Assembly: GCF_004349135.1 (NCBI RefSeq)
Contig: NZ_SMFN01000007.1
Coordinates: forward strand, 1-64,000
DNA from: Flavobacterium sandaracinum
GTDB lineage: Bacteria; Bacteroidota; Bacteroidia; Flavobacteriales; Flavobacteriaceae
Direction of reading: 5' to 3'
DNA length: 64,000 nt
The position numbers and the translations under genes were made by a program. Of the stretch, positions 1-8,512 are shown in pieces (positions within the stretch are counted from its first letter, which is position 1; each line of letters opens with the position of its first letter). The notes under the pieces were generated by a model. That model had not been told where the DNA came from. It worked only from the letters and a program-made list of their open reading frames with translations, and made no database searches.

Positions 1-299
1 AACTATCCAATAATGACAAAGAATCTTTCTGAATTGATTGTAAAACATTGAATTTAAATGCATCACTATAACTACGGTTCTTCCTTGGTATTAATCCATC
101 TTCACCATAATAATTGTATAATCTAACCCATTTCTTAATACTGGATCTATGAACCATCTTTTTATTAGCTACAGATACACAGGAATTGTGCTGTTTGATA
201 ACTAATTCTACACATTCAAGCTTAAATGTGTATTCATACTTGACTTTTCTTTCCATAAAAATGCCCCCAAATAGTGTCTAACTTTTTGGGGGCAGTGTA
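1..299 (-). mobile_element. IS3-family (IS150-like) insertion sequence, left part cut by window edge
   Basis: The window opens inside an insertion sequence read on the minus strand. Its outer end near 299 begins, on the minus strand, TACACTGCCCCC followed by AAAAAGTTAGACA, typical of IS150-type ends. A hairpin with arms CCCCCAAA and TTTGGGGG lies inside this end at about 262-291. The transposase OrfA starts directly after it. The rest of the element lies outside the window, so its length, OrfB and target duplication cannot be judged. A diverged second copy of only this terminus is at 34575-34621. Family assignment rests on the OrfA helix-turn-helix and the end sequence; the subgroup is inferred. 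Confidence 0.85.
2..256 (-). CDS. IS3-family transposase OrfA, N-terminal 85 residues (partial)
   Basis: The reading frame starts with ATG at 256 on the minus strand and stays open to the window edge, 85 codons. The product begins MERKVKYEYTFKLECVEL and continues with a helix-turn-helix of the IS3 OrfA type: a first helix around residues 14-30, a recognition helix around 35-45 (HRSSIKKWVRLY), then the YYGEDGLIPRK turn that is characteristic of IS150-like OrfA proteins. OrfA binds the terminal repeats and, by programmed frameshifting with OrfB, gives the active transposase. No frameshift or stop is seen in the visible part. Whether the element is intact cannot be decided from this window. Confidence 0.85.
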   Translation of the reverse strand, partial: MERKVKYEYTFKLECVELVIKQHNSCVSVANKKMVHRSSIKKWVRLYNYYGEDGLIPRKNRSYSDAFKFNVLQSIQKDSLSLLDS

Positions 300-323
300 T
301 AATCAAGACTTTTTTTATGGAAT

Positions 324-1601
324 TTAATATCCGTATTTATTTTTCCAACGGTTTTTCAGAAATTCTCGTATGCTGTTTTCCCTTGAATTGTTTCCAGGAA
401 TATAAATAGGTTTTTTACTTATAGCATCAGGTAAAAATTCCTGCTCTGCAAAATTATTAGTGTAATCATGGGCGTATTTGTACTCTTCACCATATCCTAG
501 CTCTTTCATTAATTTTGTGGGTGCATTGCGCAGGTGAATAGGAACCGGCAGATCTCCGGTTTGTTTTACTAATTGTTGTGCTGTCCCAATTGCTAAATAG
601 GAAGCATTACTTTTGGGTGAAGTCGCAAGATAAACCGCACATTGGCTTAATAGGATTCGGCTTTCTGGATACCCAATTATGGATACAGCCTGAAAAGTAT
701 TATTGGCCATAATAAAGGCAGTAGGATTTGCATTTCCTATATCTTCACTGCTGAGAATAAGCATTCTTCTGGCTATGAATTTTACATCTTCACCGCCTTC
801 GATCATTCGCGCTAGCCAGTAAACAGCGCCATTAGGATCGCTGCCTCGAATTGATTTTATAAAAGCAGAAACAATGTCATAATGTTGTTCTCCAGTTTTG
901 TCATACAAAACAGTATTTTGTTGTACTAAAGCAAAAACACGATCATTAGTGATTAGAACTTCGTCGTCATTAGAAGCGTTTACAACAAGTTCAAAAATAT
1001 TTAACAGTTTGCGTCCATCGCCACCGGAAAGTCGCAATAGGGCTTCGGTCTCGTTTAGTTTAATGTTTTTTGTTGACAAATACGGATCCGTTTTCATGGC
1101 ACGGTCTAACAGTGACTCAAGGTCTTTTTTAGTGAAAGCGTTCAACACATAAACCTGACAGCGGGAAAGTAATGCGGGAATCACTTCAAAGCTTGGGTTT
1201 TCAGTTGTAGCGCCTATCAGCGTAATCCAACCTTTTTCGACAGCAGCCAATAATGAATCCTGTTGGGATTTGCTAAAACGGTGAATCTCATCAATGAAAA
1301 GAATAGGATTTTTTGCAGTGAATAAACCGCCACTTTGCTTTGCTTTTTCAATCACTTCCCTAATATCCTTAACTCCTGAATTGATCGCACTCAAAATATA
1401 AAAGGGACGTTTGGATTCTTGTGCAATTATTTGTGCCAATGTAGTTTTTCCAGTTCCTGGTGGTCCCCAAAAAATTAATGACGGTATAATTCCTTTTGCA
1501 ATTTGTTGTGTCAAGGAGCCATTAGGTCCTATTAAATGGGATTGACTGATGTAGTCTTCTAATTTTTGAGGGCGTATGCGTTCTGCAAGTGGTGCTTCCA
1601 T
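324..1601 (-). CDS. rarA: RarA/MgsA replication-associated recombination AAA+ ATPase
   Basis: 425 residues, the usual length for RarA (MgsA/WRNIP1 family), a clamp-loader-like AAA+ ATPase acting at stalled replication forks. The sequence shows Walker [10 protein letters not shown] at residues 46-54, Walker [11 protein letters not shown] at 100-109, the sensor-1 segment ATTENPSF at 131-138 and the conserved LLSR arginine around 147. The C-terminal half holds the family's tetramerisation region ([11 protein letters not shown]). The start [11 protein letters not shown] matches the family N-terminus. It lies alone, with the IS end 25 bp beyond its stop and a 298-bp gap upstream. No consensus promoter was recognised in that gap. 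Confidence 0.97.
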   Translation of the reverse strand: MEAPLAERIRPQKLEDYISQSHLIGPNGSLTQQIAKGIIPSLIFWGPPGTGKTTLAQIIAQESKRPFYILSAINSGVKDIREVIEKAKQSGGLFTAKNPILFIDEIHRFSKSQQDSLLAAVEKGWITLIGATTENPSFEVIPALLSRCQVYVLNAFTKKDLESLLDRAMKTDPYLSTKNIKLNETEALLRLSGGDGRKLLNIFELVVNASNDDEVLITNDRVFALVQQNTVLYDKTGEQHYDIVSAFIKSIRGSDPNGAVYWLARMIEGGEDVKFIARRMLILSSEDIGNANPTAFIMANNTFQAVSIIGYPESRILLSQCAVYLATSPKSNASYLAIGTAQQLVKQTGDLPVPIHLRNAPTKLMKELGYGEEYKYAHDYTNNFAEQEFLPDAISKKPIYIPGNNSRENSIREFLKNRWKNKYGY

Positions 1602-1626
1602 TTTTTACTTTAAATCTAAAATGCTT

Positions 1627-1642
1627 CGCCAGTTCGCTGGCG
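1627..1642. repeat. Small perfect palindrome with TTCG loop
   Basis: CGCCAG-TTCG-CTGGCG forms a 6-bp stem with a TTCG tetraloop just upstream of rarA. It is not followed by a T-run, so it is not an obvious terminator. The surrounding GC-rich string contrasts with the AT-rich gap and looks like a dispersed palindromic element rather than a gene-specific site. Confidence 0.5.
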
Positions 1643-1705
1643 CTCGGGTCTAAATTCGTTACTCTTCAATCGAAAATATGACTTTGGTAAAATTACTATT
1701 TTTAT

Positions 1706-1794
1706 TCGGAGCTATTTCCGGCTGTACACTATATCTTTTCTATCTTGTTAAAAAACGAGATAGAAAAGGATGCCGCTTCCATCCGGGCTAGGGA
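1706..1794. repeat. Intergenic palindromic repeat element, copy 1
   Basis: An 89-bp element with an imperfect inverted repeat of about 17 bp (ATCTTTTCTATCTTGTT at 1733-1749 against AACGAGATAGAAAAGGAT at 1754-1771). Its flanks start TCGGAGCTATTTCC and end GGGCTAGGGA. The same flanks (TCGAAGCTATTTCC and GGGCTAGGA) enclose a different inverted repeat at 35777-35927. This conserved-flank, variable-stem layout suggests a dispersed non-coding repeat family. From memory such elements are common between Flavobacterium genes, which cannot be verified here. Confidence 0.6.
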
Positions 1795-1899
1795 CTTATA
1801 CTTTAGAGAGTCTTTTTAATTTAAATATGACAAAATAGCATTAAATTGCTTTTGGATAAGTTTTTGAAATACTACTAAAATGTAAAATCTCACCTATTC

Positions 1900-2676
1900 A
1901 TGGAAAAGCATTTTAAATTTACGAATTCAGTTATTGGATTGCCCCTTTCTTTTGTGGTGTTGTTGTGGTTTGTTTTTTGGCTCCAAATCCGATTTGATTT
2001 TGACTTTGTCGAAAACGGGATTTATCCTAGAACTTTTTCAGGTTTACAAGGTATTTTTTTTAGTCCATTTATTCATGCCGATATAGAACATCTTTACAAC
2101 AATTCCATTCCGCTATTGATTTTATTAACTGCTTTACAATTTTTTTACGCAGAGCAAGCAATGAAGGTGATTGGATACGGTATTTTAATTTCGGGTTGTA
2201 TCACTTGGAGTATTGGTAGAGAAAATTACCATATAGGCGCAAGCGGATTAATTTATGTGTTGTTTAGTTTTGTTTTTTTTAAAGGCCTACAAACGAAGTA
2301 CAATCGGCTTGTAGCTTTGTCGCTTGCTGTTATAGTTGTTTATGGAGGCTTGGTTTGGTATGTTTTTCCAAGTCCTGAGATTACTGGAAATAAATCTATT
2401 TCTTGGGAAGGACATTTGGGAGGATTGCTCGCGGGTTTTTTTCTTTCTTTAGTTTATAAAACTCCTCAGTATAAGAAAGTGATTAAATACGATTGGGAAC
2501 ATCCTGATTTTGATGCTACAGCAGATAAATTTATGCAGCGTTTTGATGAAAATGGAAACTTTGTAAATTTACCTCAAGAAAATGAGGAAGCCATTTTTAC
2601 CTATTATACAGCCGACATTCCTATAAATTATAGCGTTGTACCAGATCAAAAAAAAGAATCAAAACCGCAGTCTTGA
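1900..2676 (+). CDS. Rhomboid-family intramembrane serine protease
   Basis: 258 residues with about six hydrophobic segments, the size of a basic bacterial rhomboid, which cleaves transmembrane substrates within the inner membrane. Visible family landmarks are the HADIEHLYNN segment (residues 59-68) with His and Asn, GASG at 113-116 with the catalytic Ser115, and GHLGG at 171-175 with the catalytic His172. A hydrophilic tail of about 70 residues follows the last membrane segment. The start at MEKHFKF gives a short cytoplasmic N-terminus before the first hydrophobic stretch. It is a single gene ending in its own terminator; the substrate is unknown. Confidence 0.92.
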   Translation: MEKHFKFTNSVIGLPLSFVVLLWFVFWLQIRFDFDFVENGIYPRTFSGLQGIFFSPFIHADIEHLYNNSIPLLILLTALQFFYAEQAMKVIGYGILISGCITWSIGRENYHIGASGLIYVLFSFVFFKGLQTKYNRLVALSLAVIVVYGGLVWYVFPSPEITGNKSISWEGHLGGLLAGFFLSLVYKTPQYKKVIKYDWEHPDFDATADKFMQRFDENGNFVNLPQENEEAIFTYYTADIPINYSVVPDQKKESKPQS

Positions 2677-2688
2677 TTCTTTTTTTTA
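2648..2688 (+). terminator. Intrinsic terminator overlapping the rhomboid stop codon
   Basis: AAAAAAAGAATCAA pairs with TTGATTCTTTTTTTT around a GC-containing loop. The stop codon TGA at 2674-2676 lies in the descending arm, so the terminator begins inside the coding sequence. The T-run follows on the plus strand. Confidence 0.8.
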
Positions 2689-2704
2689 TTTAGCAGTATT
2701 GGCT

Positions 2705-2723
2705 CCCTTCCCTTTGGGAAGGG
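2705..2723. repeat. GC-rich perfect palindrome between convergent genes
   Basis: CCCTTCCC-TTT-GGGAAGGG is a perfect 8-bp stem with a 3-nt loop, followed by TCGGGGATGGG. It lies between the ends of the convergent rhomboid and rlmB genes. It resembles the short GC-rich palindromes often scattered in Flavobacterium intergenic DNA and could act as a bidirectional transcription stop, although no good T-run follows it on the minus strand. Confidence 0.55.
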
Positions 2724-2735
2724 TCGGGGATGGGA

Positions 2736-3470
2736 TTAACTTCTTTGTCTTACGGCTTCATACAAGAAAGCACCGCAAGCTACTGAAACATTCAAAGATC
2801 CTATAGTTCCAAACATAGGAAGTTTTGCTTTTTCATCTACAATTTTAAGAACTGATGGGTTTACACCACGATCTTCTGACCCCATGATAATAGCAACGGG
2901 CTCGTTTAAAGAGATGTCATATATAGTTGTGTCTGTTTTTTCAGTTGCAGCGACAGTTTTAATGCCACTTGCTTGTAACAGAAAAATGGCGTCTTTAATG
3001 TGTTCTACTTTACAAATAGGAATATTAAAGACTGCACCTGCTGACGTTTTAACGGTGTCGCCATTTACGGGCGCTGAACCTGCTTTTTGAACAATAATTC
3101 CATTTACTCCGGTACATTCTGCAGTTCTAATAATTGCACCAAAATTGCGAGCGTCAGAGATTTGATCTAATATTAAAAATAATGGTTTCTTTCCGTTTTC
3201 AACAACAGATTCAATTAAAGATTCTAAATCAAAAAAGGAGATCGGAGATACGGTTGCCACTGCACCTTGATGATTATTAGGTGTAAGTCTGTTAAGTTTT
3301 TCAACCGGTACATAAGAAAAATTGATGTTTCCACGCTTCATTACTTTCATTAAGTCTTTCATAAGTTCGCTACTAGCTTCCTTTTGAATATAGACTTTAT
3401 CTACTGTTGCGCCTGCTTGGATGGCTTCAATGATTGCTCTAATGCCAAATATTTGATGTTCTTTTTCCAT
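2736..3470 (-). CDS. rlmB: 23S rRNA (guanosine-2'-O-)-methyltransferase, RlmB/TrmH (SpoU) family
   Basis: 244 residues from the chosen ATG at 3470. An N-terminal substrate-binding domain (about 5-75, starting IFGIRAIIEAI) precedes a SPOUT methyltransferase domain with its three motifs: DARNFGAIIRTAE (106-118), IIMGSEDRGV (194-203) and the knot segment with SLNVSVACG (225-233). These are the marks of RlmB-type 2'-O-ribose methyltransferases acting on 23S rRNA. The frame is open further upstream to 3572, but that extension contains a perfect terminator hairpin and the -7 promoter element, so it is not coding. The promoter lies only 4 nt before this ATG, so the mRNA is probably leaderless. Confidence 0.92.
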   Translation of the reverse strand: MEKEHQIFGIRAIIEAIQAGATVDKVYIQKEASSELMKDLMKVMKRGNINFSYVPVEKLNRLTPNNHQGAVATVSPISFFDLESLIESVVENGKKPLFLILDQISDARNFGAIIRTAECTGVNGIIVQKAGSAPVNGDTVKTSAGAVFNIPICKVEHIKDAIFLLQASGIKTVAATEKTDTTIYDISLNEPVAIIMGSEDRGVNPSVLKIVDEKAKLPMFGTIGSLNVSVACGAFLYEAVRQRS

Positions 3471-3474
3471 GGTG

Positions 3475-3482
3475 CAAATATA
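3475..3482 (-). promoter_or_regulatory. Bacteroidota -7 element for rlmB, 4 nt from the start codon
   Basis: TATATTTG on the minus strand matches the TAnnTTTG consensus exactly and is followed by CACC and then the rlmB ATG. Transcription normally starts a few bases after this element, which puts the start at or next to the ATG. The element directly abuts the T-run of the hairpin at 3484-3514. No clear -33 TTG is seen at the expected distance. Confidence 0.65.
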
Positions 3483-3483
3483 T

Positions 3484-3514
3484 AAAAAAAAACCATCAGC
3501 ATTTGCTGATGGTT
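3484..3514 (-). terminator. Intrinsic terminator just upstream of the rlmB promoter
   Basis: AACCATCAGC and GCTGATGGTT form a perfect 10-bp stem with a 4-nt loop; read on the minus strand it is followed by nine T. It lies upstream of rlmB and would stop transcripts arriving from the SusCD side, or a short RNA starting between 3520 and 3660. The T-run merges into the rlmB -7 element. Confidence 0.85.
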
Positions 3515-3662
3515 TTAAAGATTTAGTTTCATACTGTACATTAGTGTAAAGGGATCTTTTAATACAGTACAAATTATAAAAATAGGAGGTAAGGATCCTC
3601 AGATGAATAAACTTTTAGATTGTTTTGTGTCTTTACTTTTTCTAAGAAAGCTAATTAAATAA

Positions 3663-3690
3663 AAAGGCCGCCCGTTTAAGGGCAGCCTTT
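3663..3690 (-). terminator. Terminator of the SusC-SusD operon
   Basis: On the minus strand AAAGGCTGCCC pairs with GGGCGGCCTTT (one mismatch, 6-nt loop), followed by TTTTTATTT. It lies about 20 bp after the SusD stop codon. Confidence 0.85.
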
Positions 3691-3710
3691 AGTTGATTTA
3701 ACTGTATTTT

Positions 3711-5156
3711 CTAGTTTACGTCCCAGAAAAGTTTTGTAGTTTGTTCATCACCTCCTATGGCTGCAGAAGCCTCAGTATAGTTTGTTTTATTTAAATTTTG
3801 TTCGCTTATAGGATACGTATATCTTGTAGGAACTGGTAATTCAGACACAGCTGGTATGTTGAAACCGGGAATATCGTAAGTTCTCCAAGCAGTCCATGCC
3901 TCAAAGCCTCTATTGTACATAGCCAACCACAGTTGATTACCTATTTTTACTCTCCATGAACCTGGAGCAGTTGCATAAGCTACATTAGGGTTAAGTAAAT
4001 AACTTGTAATACCTGATGCACCCCATTGTTCAAATGAAGCTGTTATTCCTTTGTTGTAGAATTCCGCTGCGAGAGCTGGAGTACCTGAAATAGAACGTTC
4101 AGCTGCATCAGCTAAATAAAAGTTTACTTCTGAGTAATCTAATAAAGAGGCTGGATTAGTTGGATTTGCTACTATATCTCCAATTTGGGTATATGCTAAA
4201 AAGCTATTATTTGCTCCGTAAGGTCCACCTTTGTAAACTCCTGAACCTAAATTTTGTTTAAAATAAACTTCTCTTCTCGGATCACTAAGATTATTCATGA
4301 AATCTACTAAGGTATTAGCAACAACGAAATCAGATCTTCCAGATTGTACTAGATCTACCCATACTGGATTTGTATTTGGAGATGCGCTCTCGTATTGTAA
4401 CGACGCGTTATCTGCATTTGAAGTCAATACACCATCTGCAATAGCAGTTGTAATTGCCGACCTCGCTACAGTTGATAGTGAAGGAACATCAACAATACGA
4501 ATACCCATCCTTAACTTTAAGGAGTTCCCAAACTTTTTCCAAGAAGCCACGTTTCCAGAATAAATTGGATCTATGGCGCCAAAGCCGCTGTTGGATAATT
4601 TAGGTATTGTAGCATTTAAACGAGTAAGTAAGTCAGCATAAATTGTAGCTGCGTCATCATACTTAGGTAAAATGTAAGTACCAGGATCTAATGATTGAGA
4701 ATAAGGAATATCTCCAAAAGTCTCCACTAAGTTAGCCCAAGCATAAATGCTTAATATTTCTATTTGAGCTTTTCGTGAGTCCTTAGTTTCTTGAGAAAAA
4801 GTAGGACTTATAGGAGTTGCTTCAGTATTGTTCTTTGCTGTGTTTAAATCTAAAATAACATCTCTGTACATTTCAGACCAATGAGCATTAGTAATGTTAC
4901 GTGTGTTGAAGTCGTAATTTGCCTCGTCTACATACGTTGTTTCAGTCCAGTGCTGTCCTAACATCCTGAAGATATTAGTGTTCACATTTGTACTTGTCAT
5001 TTGATCCACTAAACTCTTAGTTGCACTATTGAATAAAAATGATGCATTAACCTGAGTTGGGTTCTTGGGGTCTCTATTTAAGTCTTCATATGCATCATCA
5101 GATTGGCATGATACAAGTGCTAAAATAGATAACGCTGTTATTATTATCTTTTTCAT
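3711..5156 (-). CDS. SusD/RagB-family outer-membrane nutrient-binding lipoprotein
   Basis: 481 residues. A lipoprotein signal MKKIIITALSILALVSC puts the lipidated Cys at 17, followed by QSDDAYED, an acidic stretch like the signal that directs Bacteroidota lipoproteins to the cell surface. The mature start LNRDPKNPTQ and the helical body are typical of the SusD-like_2 subgroup. SusD proteins lie on top of their SusC partner and bind the substrate as a lid. The gene follows susC by 11 bp and ends in a clear terminator. No glycoside hydrolase, sulfatase or peptidase lies nearby, so the substrate (glycan, peptide or other) cannot be named. Confidence 0.93.
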   Translation of the reverse strand: MKKIIITALSILALVSCQSDDAYEDLNRDPKNPTQVNASFLFNSATKSLVDQMTSTNVNTNIFRMLGQHWTETTYVDEANYDFNTRNITNAHWSEMYRDVILDLNTAKNNTEATPISPTFSQETKDSRKAQIEILSIYAWANLVETFGDIPYSQSLDPGTYILPKYDDAATIYADLLTRLNATIPKLSNSGFGAIDPIYSGNVASWKKFGNSLKLRMGIRIVDVPSLSTVARSAITTAIADGVLTSNADNASLQYESASPNTNPVWVDLVQSGRSDFVVANTLVDFMNNLSDPRREVYFKQNLGSGVYKGGPYGANNSFLAYTQIGDIVANPTNPASLLDYSEVNFYLADAAERSISGTPALAAEFYNKGITASFEQWGASGITSYLLNPNVAYATAPGSWRVKIGNQLWLAMYNRGFEAWTAWRTYDIPGFNIPAVSELPVPTRYTYPISEQNLNKTNYTEASAAIGGDEQTTKLFWDVN

Positions 5157-5167
5157 AATTTAATTTT

Positions 5168-8100
5168 TTAAAACTGTAATTTAAGACTTGCTCCAATTTC
5201 TCTAATAGAAGGATAAGCACCAGATTGGTAGCCCTGAACGTTTCCTGAGCTTAAACCAGCTTCAGGATCTGCATATGGAGTGTTTTTGTCAATAATCCAT
5301 AAGTTTCTACCAATGATTGAAAAGGAAGCGTTAGTAAAAGGTAATCTATCCAATGTTTTACCACTGAAAATATACGTTAAGCTAGCTTCACGTAATTTGA
5401 TATACCCAGCATCGTAAACGTGTAACTTGTTAGGAGCTCTTGCGTAACCCCAAGGGTTTTGATAGGTGTCAGCATTCGCTCTAACTGTATTAGGTGTTCC
5501 ATCAGGAGCAACACCAGGTAATATTATACCACCTGAGTTAGCACTGTAATTTCCAGGAGTTCCTACGACTGCATCTCTTACTGGATTTCCTAGTTCGTTT
5601 GTACCGGCAGAGAAATCATACATCCCTGTAGCATAACCGTACCATGTGTCAAGAGAGAAAACGTCTCCACCTTTTTGCATGTCAATTAGGAAACTTAAAT
5701 TCACGTTTTTGTATGTAAAACTATTGTTAAGTCCAGCTTTCCAGTCAGCATTGATATCACCAATCACACTATTATTTGTGCTTGTTCTTTGGTATGAACC
5801 AATTCTTGTTGCTGACCCCGTTTGGTTAACAATAGGTTGGCCATTTTCTGCATAAATAAAATCACTACCTCTGATTGTTCCATAAGGTTGACCTGGCGTA
5901 GCGTTGATTGATATTCCCCCTTGTAAACTAGCTATTTGTAAGTTTTCAATTCCGTTCAATAATTCAACAACTAAACTTTTATTTTGTGACCAGTTTAGGT
6001 TTAAATCCCATTTAAAATCAGCAGTTTTAAAAGGTGTAGCATTCAATTGAACTTCTATACCTTTGTTTTCAATTGTTCCCGCGTTCAATAGTGCTTGAGA
6101 ATATCCTGTTGAAGTAGATAATGGTATAGGTGTTATTTGGTTAATGTTTTGATTATTGTAGTAAGATATGTCAAAACCAACACGTTTCTTTAAAAATGAC
6201 ATTTCTAAACCAACTTCATAACTATTTTGTCTTTCAGGTAATAAATTCAGGTTAGCTTGTGCGCCAGGATTTGATGCAATACCTGTTCCGTTGAATGGAG
6301 TTCCAATGTCAAATGTATTAAATACATTATAAGGATTTGTGTCACTACCTACCTCTGCGTAGTTAGTACGTACTTTACCAAATGATAACCATGGAAGATC
6401 TATTAACTGGGAGAAAATTAAACTTCCAGATACTGAAAAATAATTAAATCTGTTGTTCTCTTTAGGTAATGTAGAAGAACGGTCAGATCTGAATGAGCCT
6501 TCTAAGTAAGCAAAACCATCATACCCTAAACTTGCTCTAATGTATTCGCCGTCAACTAAACTACTTGAAGCATATTCAATAGGAGCATTTATAGGATTCA
6601 CACTATTTGAAAGAGAATATAAGCTTCTTAGATTTAAACCTCCGTTAGTCTCAGCAGAGATACTGTTGATAGTATTGTTTCTTAAATTGAAACCGATGTT
6701 TCCTTCTAAATTTAATTTTTCAGTTAAATCTTTATTGAAATTTAACATTGCATCGTAATTATATTCAGAAACATTTCTATTTCGTCTAGTGTATTTAGAT
6801 ACATCAGCACTTCCTACGTTGATTCTTTCTTCTTGAATTTCGCCGAAAGTATCAAATGAGAATCTTCCCATTACGCTCAACCAGTCATTTATTTTGTGAT
6901 CTAAGGCAACGTTACCAAAGTATCTTGATCTAGTATCATTTTGATAATTCTCATAAAAAGTCCAATATGGATTGTCAGAATAGATCGGTCTTAAGTTCGA
7001 AGGACTATTTGGATTCCAAGAAATGTTATCGCCTGTAGCAAAATAAGCATCTTTTTGTTCTCCAAAATCAACGTTCATTTGATTCCATTGTCTGAATTGT
7101 TGCATAACGTTACCTGCAGAATAACCAGTACCGTTTCTTCCTTTACCATCCGCTTTTACAAAATTTAGGCTGGTAGATACTTTTAATTTATCCGAAAGAT
7201 CTTGAGATCCTGAAAAAGTGATTGTATTTCTTCTTAGGTTACTATTTGGTAAGTTACCCTCCGCAAGCAGATTGGTAAAACCTAATCTGAAAGTACTAGT
7301 ATCTGTACCACCGTCTAATGAAACAGAGTTAACAGCTGTGCTGCTAGTTCCCCAAACGGAATTTGGGTTATTTTTCCCAGCTACCCATGGTGTTGCTTTT
7401 TTGTATGTTTCTGTTAATTGTGGATAGAGTGAATTCCATTGGTATATCATCAAACTTGGATCAAAAGCAGCACCATATGAAGCGTCCTCTGTAAAAGGCG
7501 TAATCAAATCATCAATACCATCACCGTTAATGTCTGCTTCGTTAAAATATGCGTCCTCATTTGGTCCATAAAACGGGCCATATCCAGCTCCGTATTTATT
7601 TTGATATTTAGGTAAAGTTTCTTTGTCAGCATTACCTAAAGTCATACTAGAAGAGATCGTTATGCCAAGACCTTTTCGTTTTTTTCCTTTTTTAGTAACG
7701 ATCATGACAACCCCTTTAGAAGCTCGAGAGCCATAAAGTGCAGTAGCTGCCGCTCCTTTTAGAACATTTATAGATTCGATGTCATCTGGATTGATATCTG
7801 ATGCGGCATTTCCGTAATCATAACCACCTCCACCAGCTTGCTGGCTGCCAAGATTTGAGTTGCCGTTATCTATTGGAACTCCGTCAACTACAAATAATGC
7901 TTGATTATTTCCTGTTATAGAGCTATTTCCTCTTACTACAACTTGAGTAGAACCACCAAAGTTTCCAGATGTTTTGATGTTTAAACCTGCTACTTTACCA
8001 GAAAGCGAATTTACAAAATTCTGGCTTTTTACATTAGAGACTTCTTCACCGCTAACCTGCTGTGTTGCGTACCCCAGTGCTTTTTTTTCTCTTTTAATAC

Positions 8101-8428
8101 CTAAAGCTGTAACAACAAGCCCTTCCAATTGCATTGCATCATCTGTCAATTTTATATTTATTGAGGATGTATTAGCTAACTTTTCTTGAGTTTTCATCCC
8201 AATGTAGCTAAATACCAAGACTTGACTTGGTGTTGCTCTGATGGAATATTTCCCGTCAAAATCAGTTTGTGCTCCAGATTGAGTTCCTTTCACTAATACA
8301 CTCACGCCTGGTAAAGGCAATCCTGCATTATCAGAAACAACACCTGAAACAGTTCTTTCTTGCGCAAAAGTTATTTGCGCCACAAGTACTACTAAGAGCA
8401 CTAAGAATCCATTAAACTTTAGTTTCAT
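5168..8428 (-). CDS. SusC/RagA-family TonB-linked outer-membrane transporter
   Basis: 1086 residues, normal for SusC. In order: signal peptide (1-22, ending TFAQ), a carboxypeptidase-D-like regulatory domain beginning VSGVVSDNAGLPLPGVSV, the TonB plug with SGKVAGLNI, VVVRGNSSI and LFVVDGVPIDNG, then a long beta-barrel ending in the aromatic KLQF. It imports substrate captured by its SusD lid, powered by TonB-ExbBD. It forms a two-gene operon with the downstream susD. No sigma/anti-sigma pair and no degradative enzymes are next to it, unlike most polysaccharide utilisation loci. Confidence 0.96.
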   Translation of the reverse strand: MKLKFNGFLVLLVVLVAQITFAQERTVSGVVSDNAGLPLPGVSVLVKGTQSGAQTDFDGKYSIRATPSQVLVFSYIGMKTQEKLANTSSINIKLTDDAMQLEGLVVTALGIKREKKALGYATQQVSGEEVSNVKSQNFVNSLSGKVAGLNIKTSGNFGGSTQVVVRGNSSITGNNQALFVVDGVPIDNGNSNLGSQQAGGGGYDYGNAASDINPDDIESINVLKGAAATALYGSRASKGVVMIVTKKGKKRKGLGITISSSMTLGNADKETLPKYQNKYGAGYGPFYGPNEDAYFNEADINGDGIDDLITPFTEDASYGAAFDPSLMIYQWNSLYPQLTETYKKATPWVAGKNNPNSVWGTSSTAVNSVSLDGGTDTSTFRLGFTNLLAEGNLPNSNLRRNTITFSGSQDLSDKLKVSTSLNFVKADGKGRNGTGYSAGNVMQQFRQWNQMNVDFGEQKDAYFATGDNISWNPNSPSNLRPIYSDNPYWTFYENYQNDTRSRYFGNVALDHKINDWLSVMGRFSFDTFGEIQEERINVGSADVSKYTRRNRNVSEYNYDAMLNFNKDLTEKLNLEGNIGFNLRNNTINSISAETNGGLNLRSLYSLSNSVNPINAPIEYASSSLVDGEYIRASLGYDGFAYLEGSFRSDRSSTLPKENNRFNYFSVSGSLIFSQLIDLPWLSFGKVRTNYAEVGSDTNPYNVFNTFDIGTPFNGTGIASNPGAQANLNLLPERQNSYEVGLEMSFLKKRVGFDISYYNNQNINQITPIPLSTSTGYSQALLNAGTIENKGIEVQLNATPFKTADFKWDLNLNWSQNKSLVVELLNGIENLQIASLQGGISINATPGQPYGTIRGSDFIYAENGQPIVNQTGSATRIGSYQRTSTNNSVIGDINADWKAGLNNSFTYKNVNLSFLIDMQKGGDVFSLDTWYGYATGMYDFSAGTNELGNPVRDAVVGTPGNYSANSGGIILPGVAPDGTPNTVRANADTYQNPWGYARAPNKLHVYDAGYIKLREASLTYIFSGKTLDRLPFTNASFSIIGRNLWIIDKNTPYADPEAGLSSGNVQGYQSGAYPSIREIGASLKLQF

Positions 8429-8453
8429 TTTTTAATATTTTGAATTAGTGTCG

Positions 8454-8485
8454 CAAACGTCTTAATAATTTGTTAACTTTCCTAA
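8454..8485 (-). promoter_or_regulatory. Possible promoter of the SusC-SusD operon
   Basis: On the minus strand GACGTTTG (7 of 8 to TAnnTTTG) is preceded 20 nt upstream by TTAG, a poor -33 match. The start codon follows about 25 nt downstream. Offered as the best candidate in the gap, not as a firm call. Confidence 0.35.
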
Positions 8486-8512
8486 TATATGAAATGCTAA
8501 TTTTATCTTAAA

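Noticed and set aside
898..1152. Plus-strand 84-codon frame inside rarA
   Set aside because: Ser/Phe-rich shadow of the rarA coding sequence with no promoter or family match.
3471..3572. 34-codon N-terminal extension of rlmB
   Set aside because: It runs through a perfect terminator hairpin and the -7 promoter element, and the extra residues do not belong to the substrate-binding domain.
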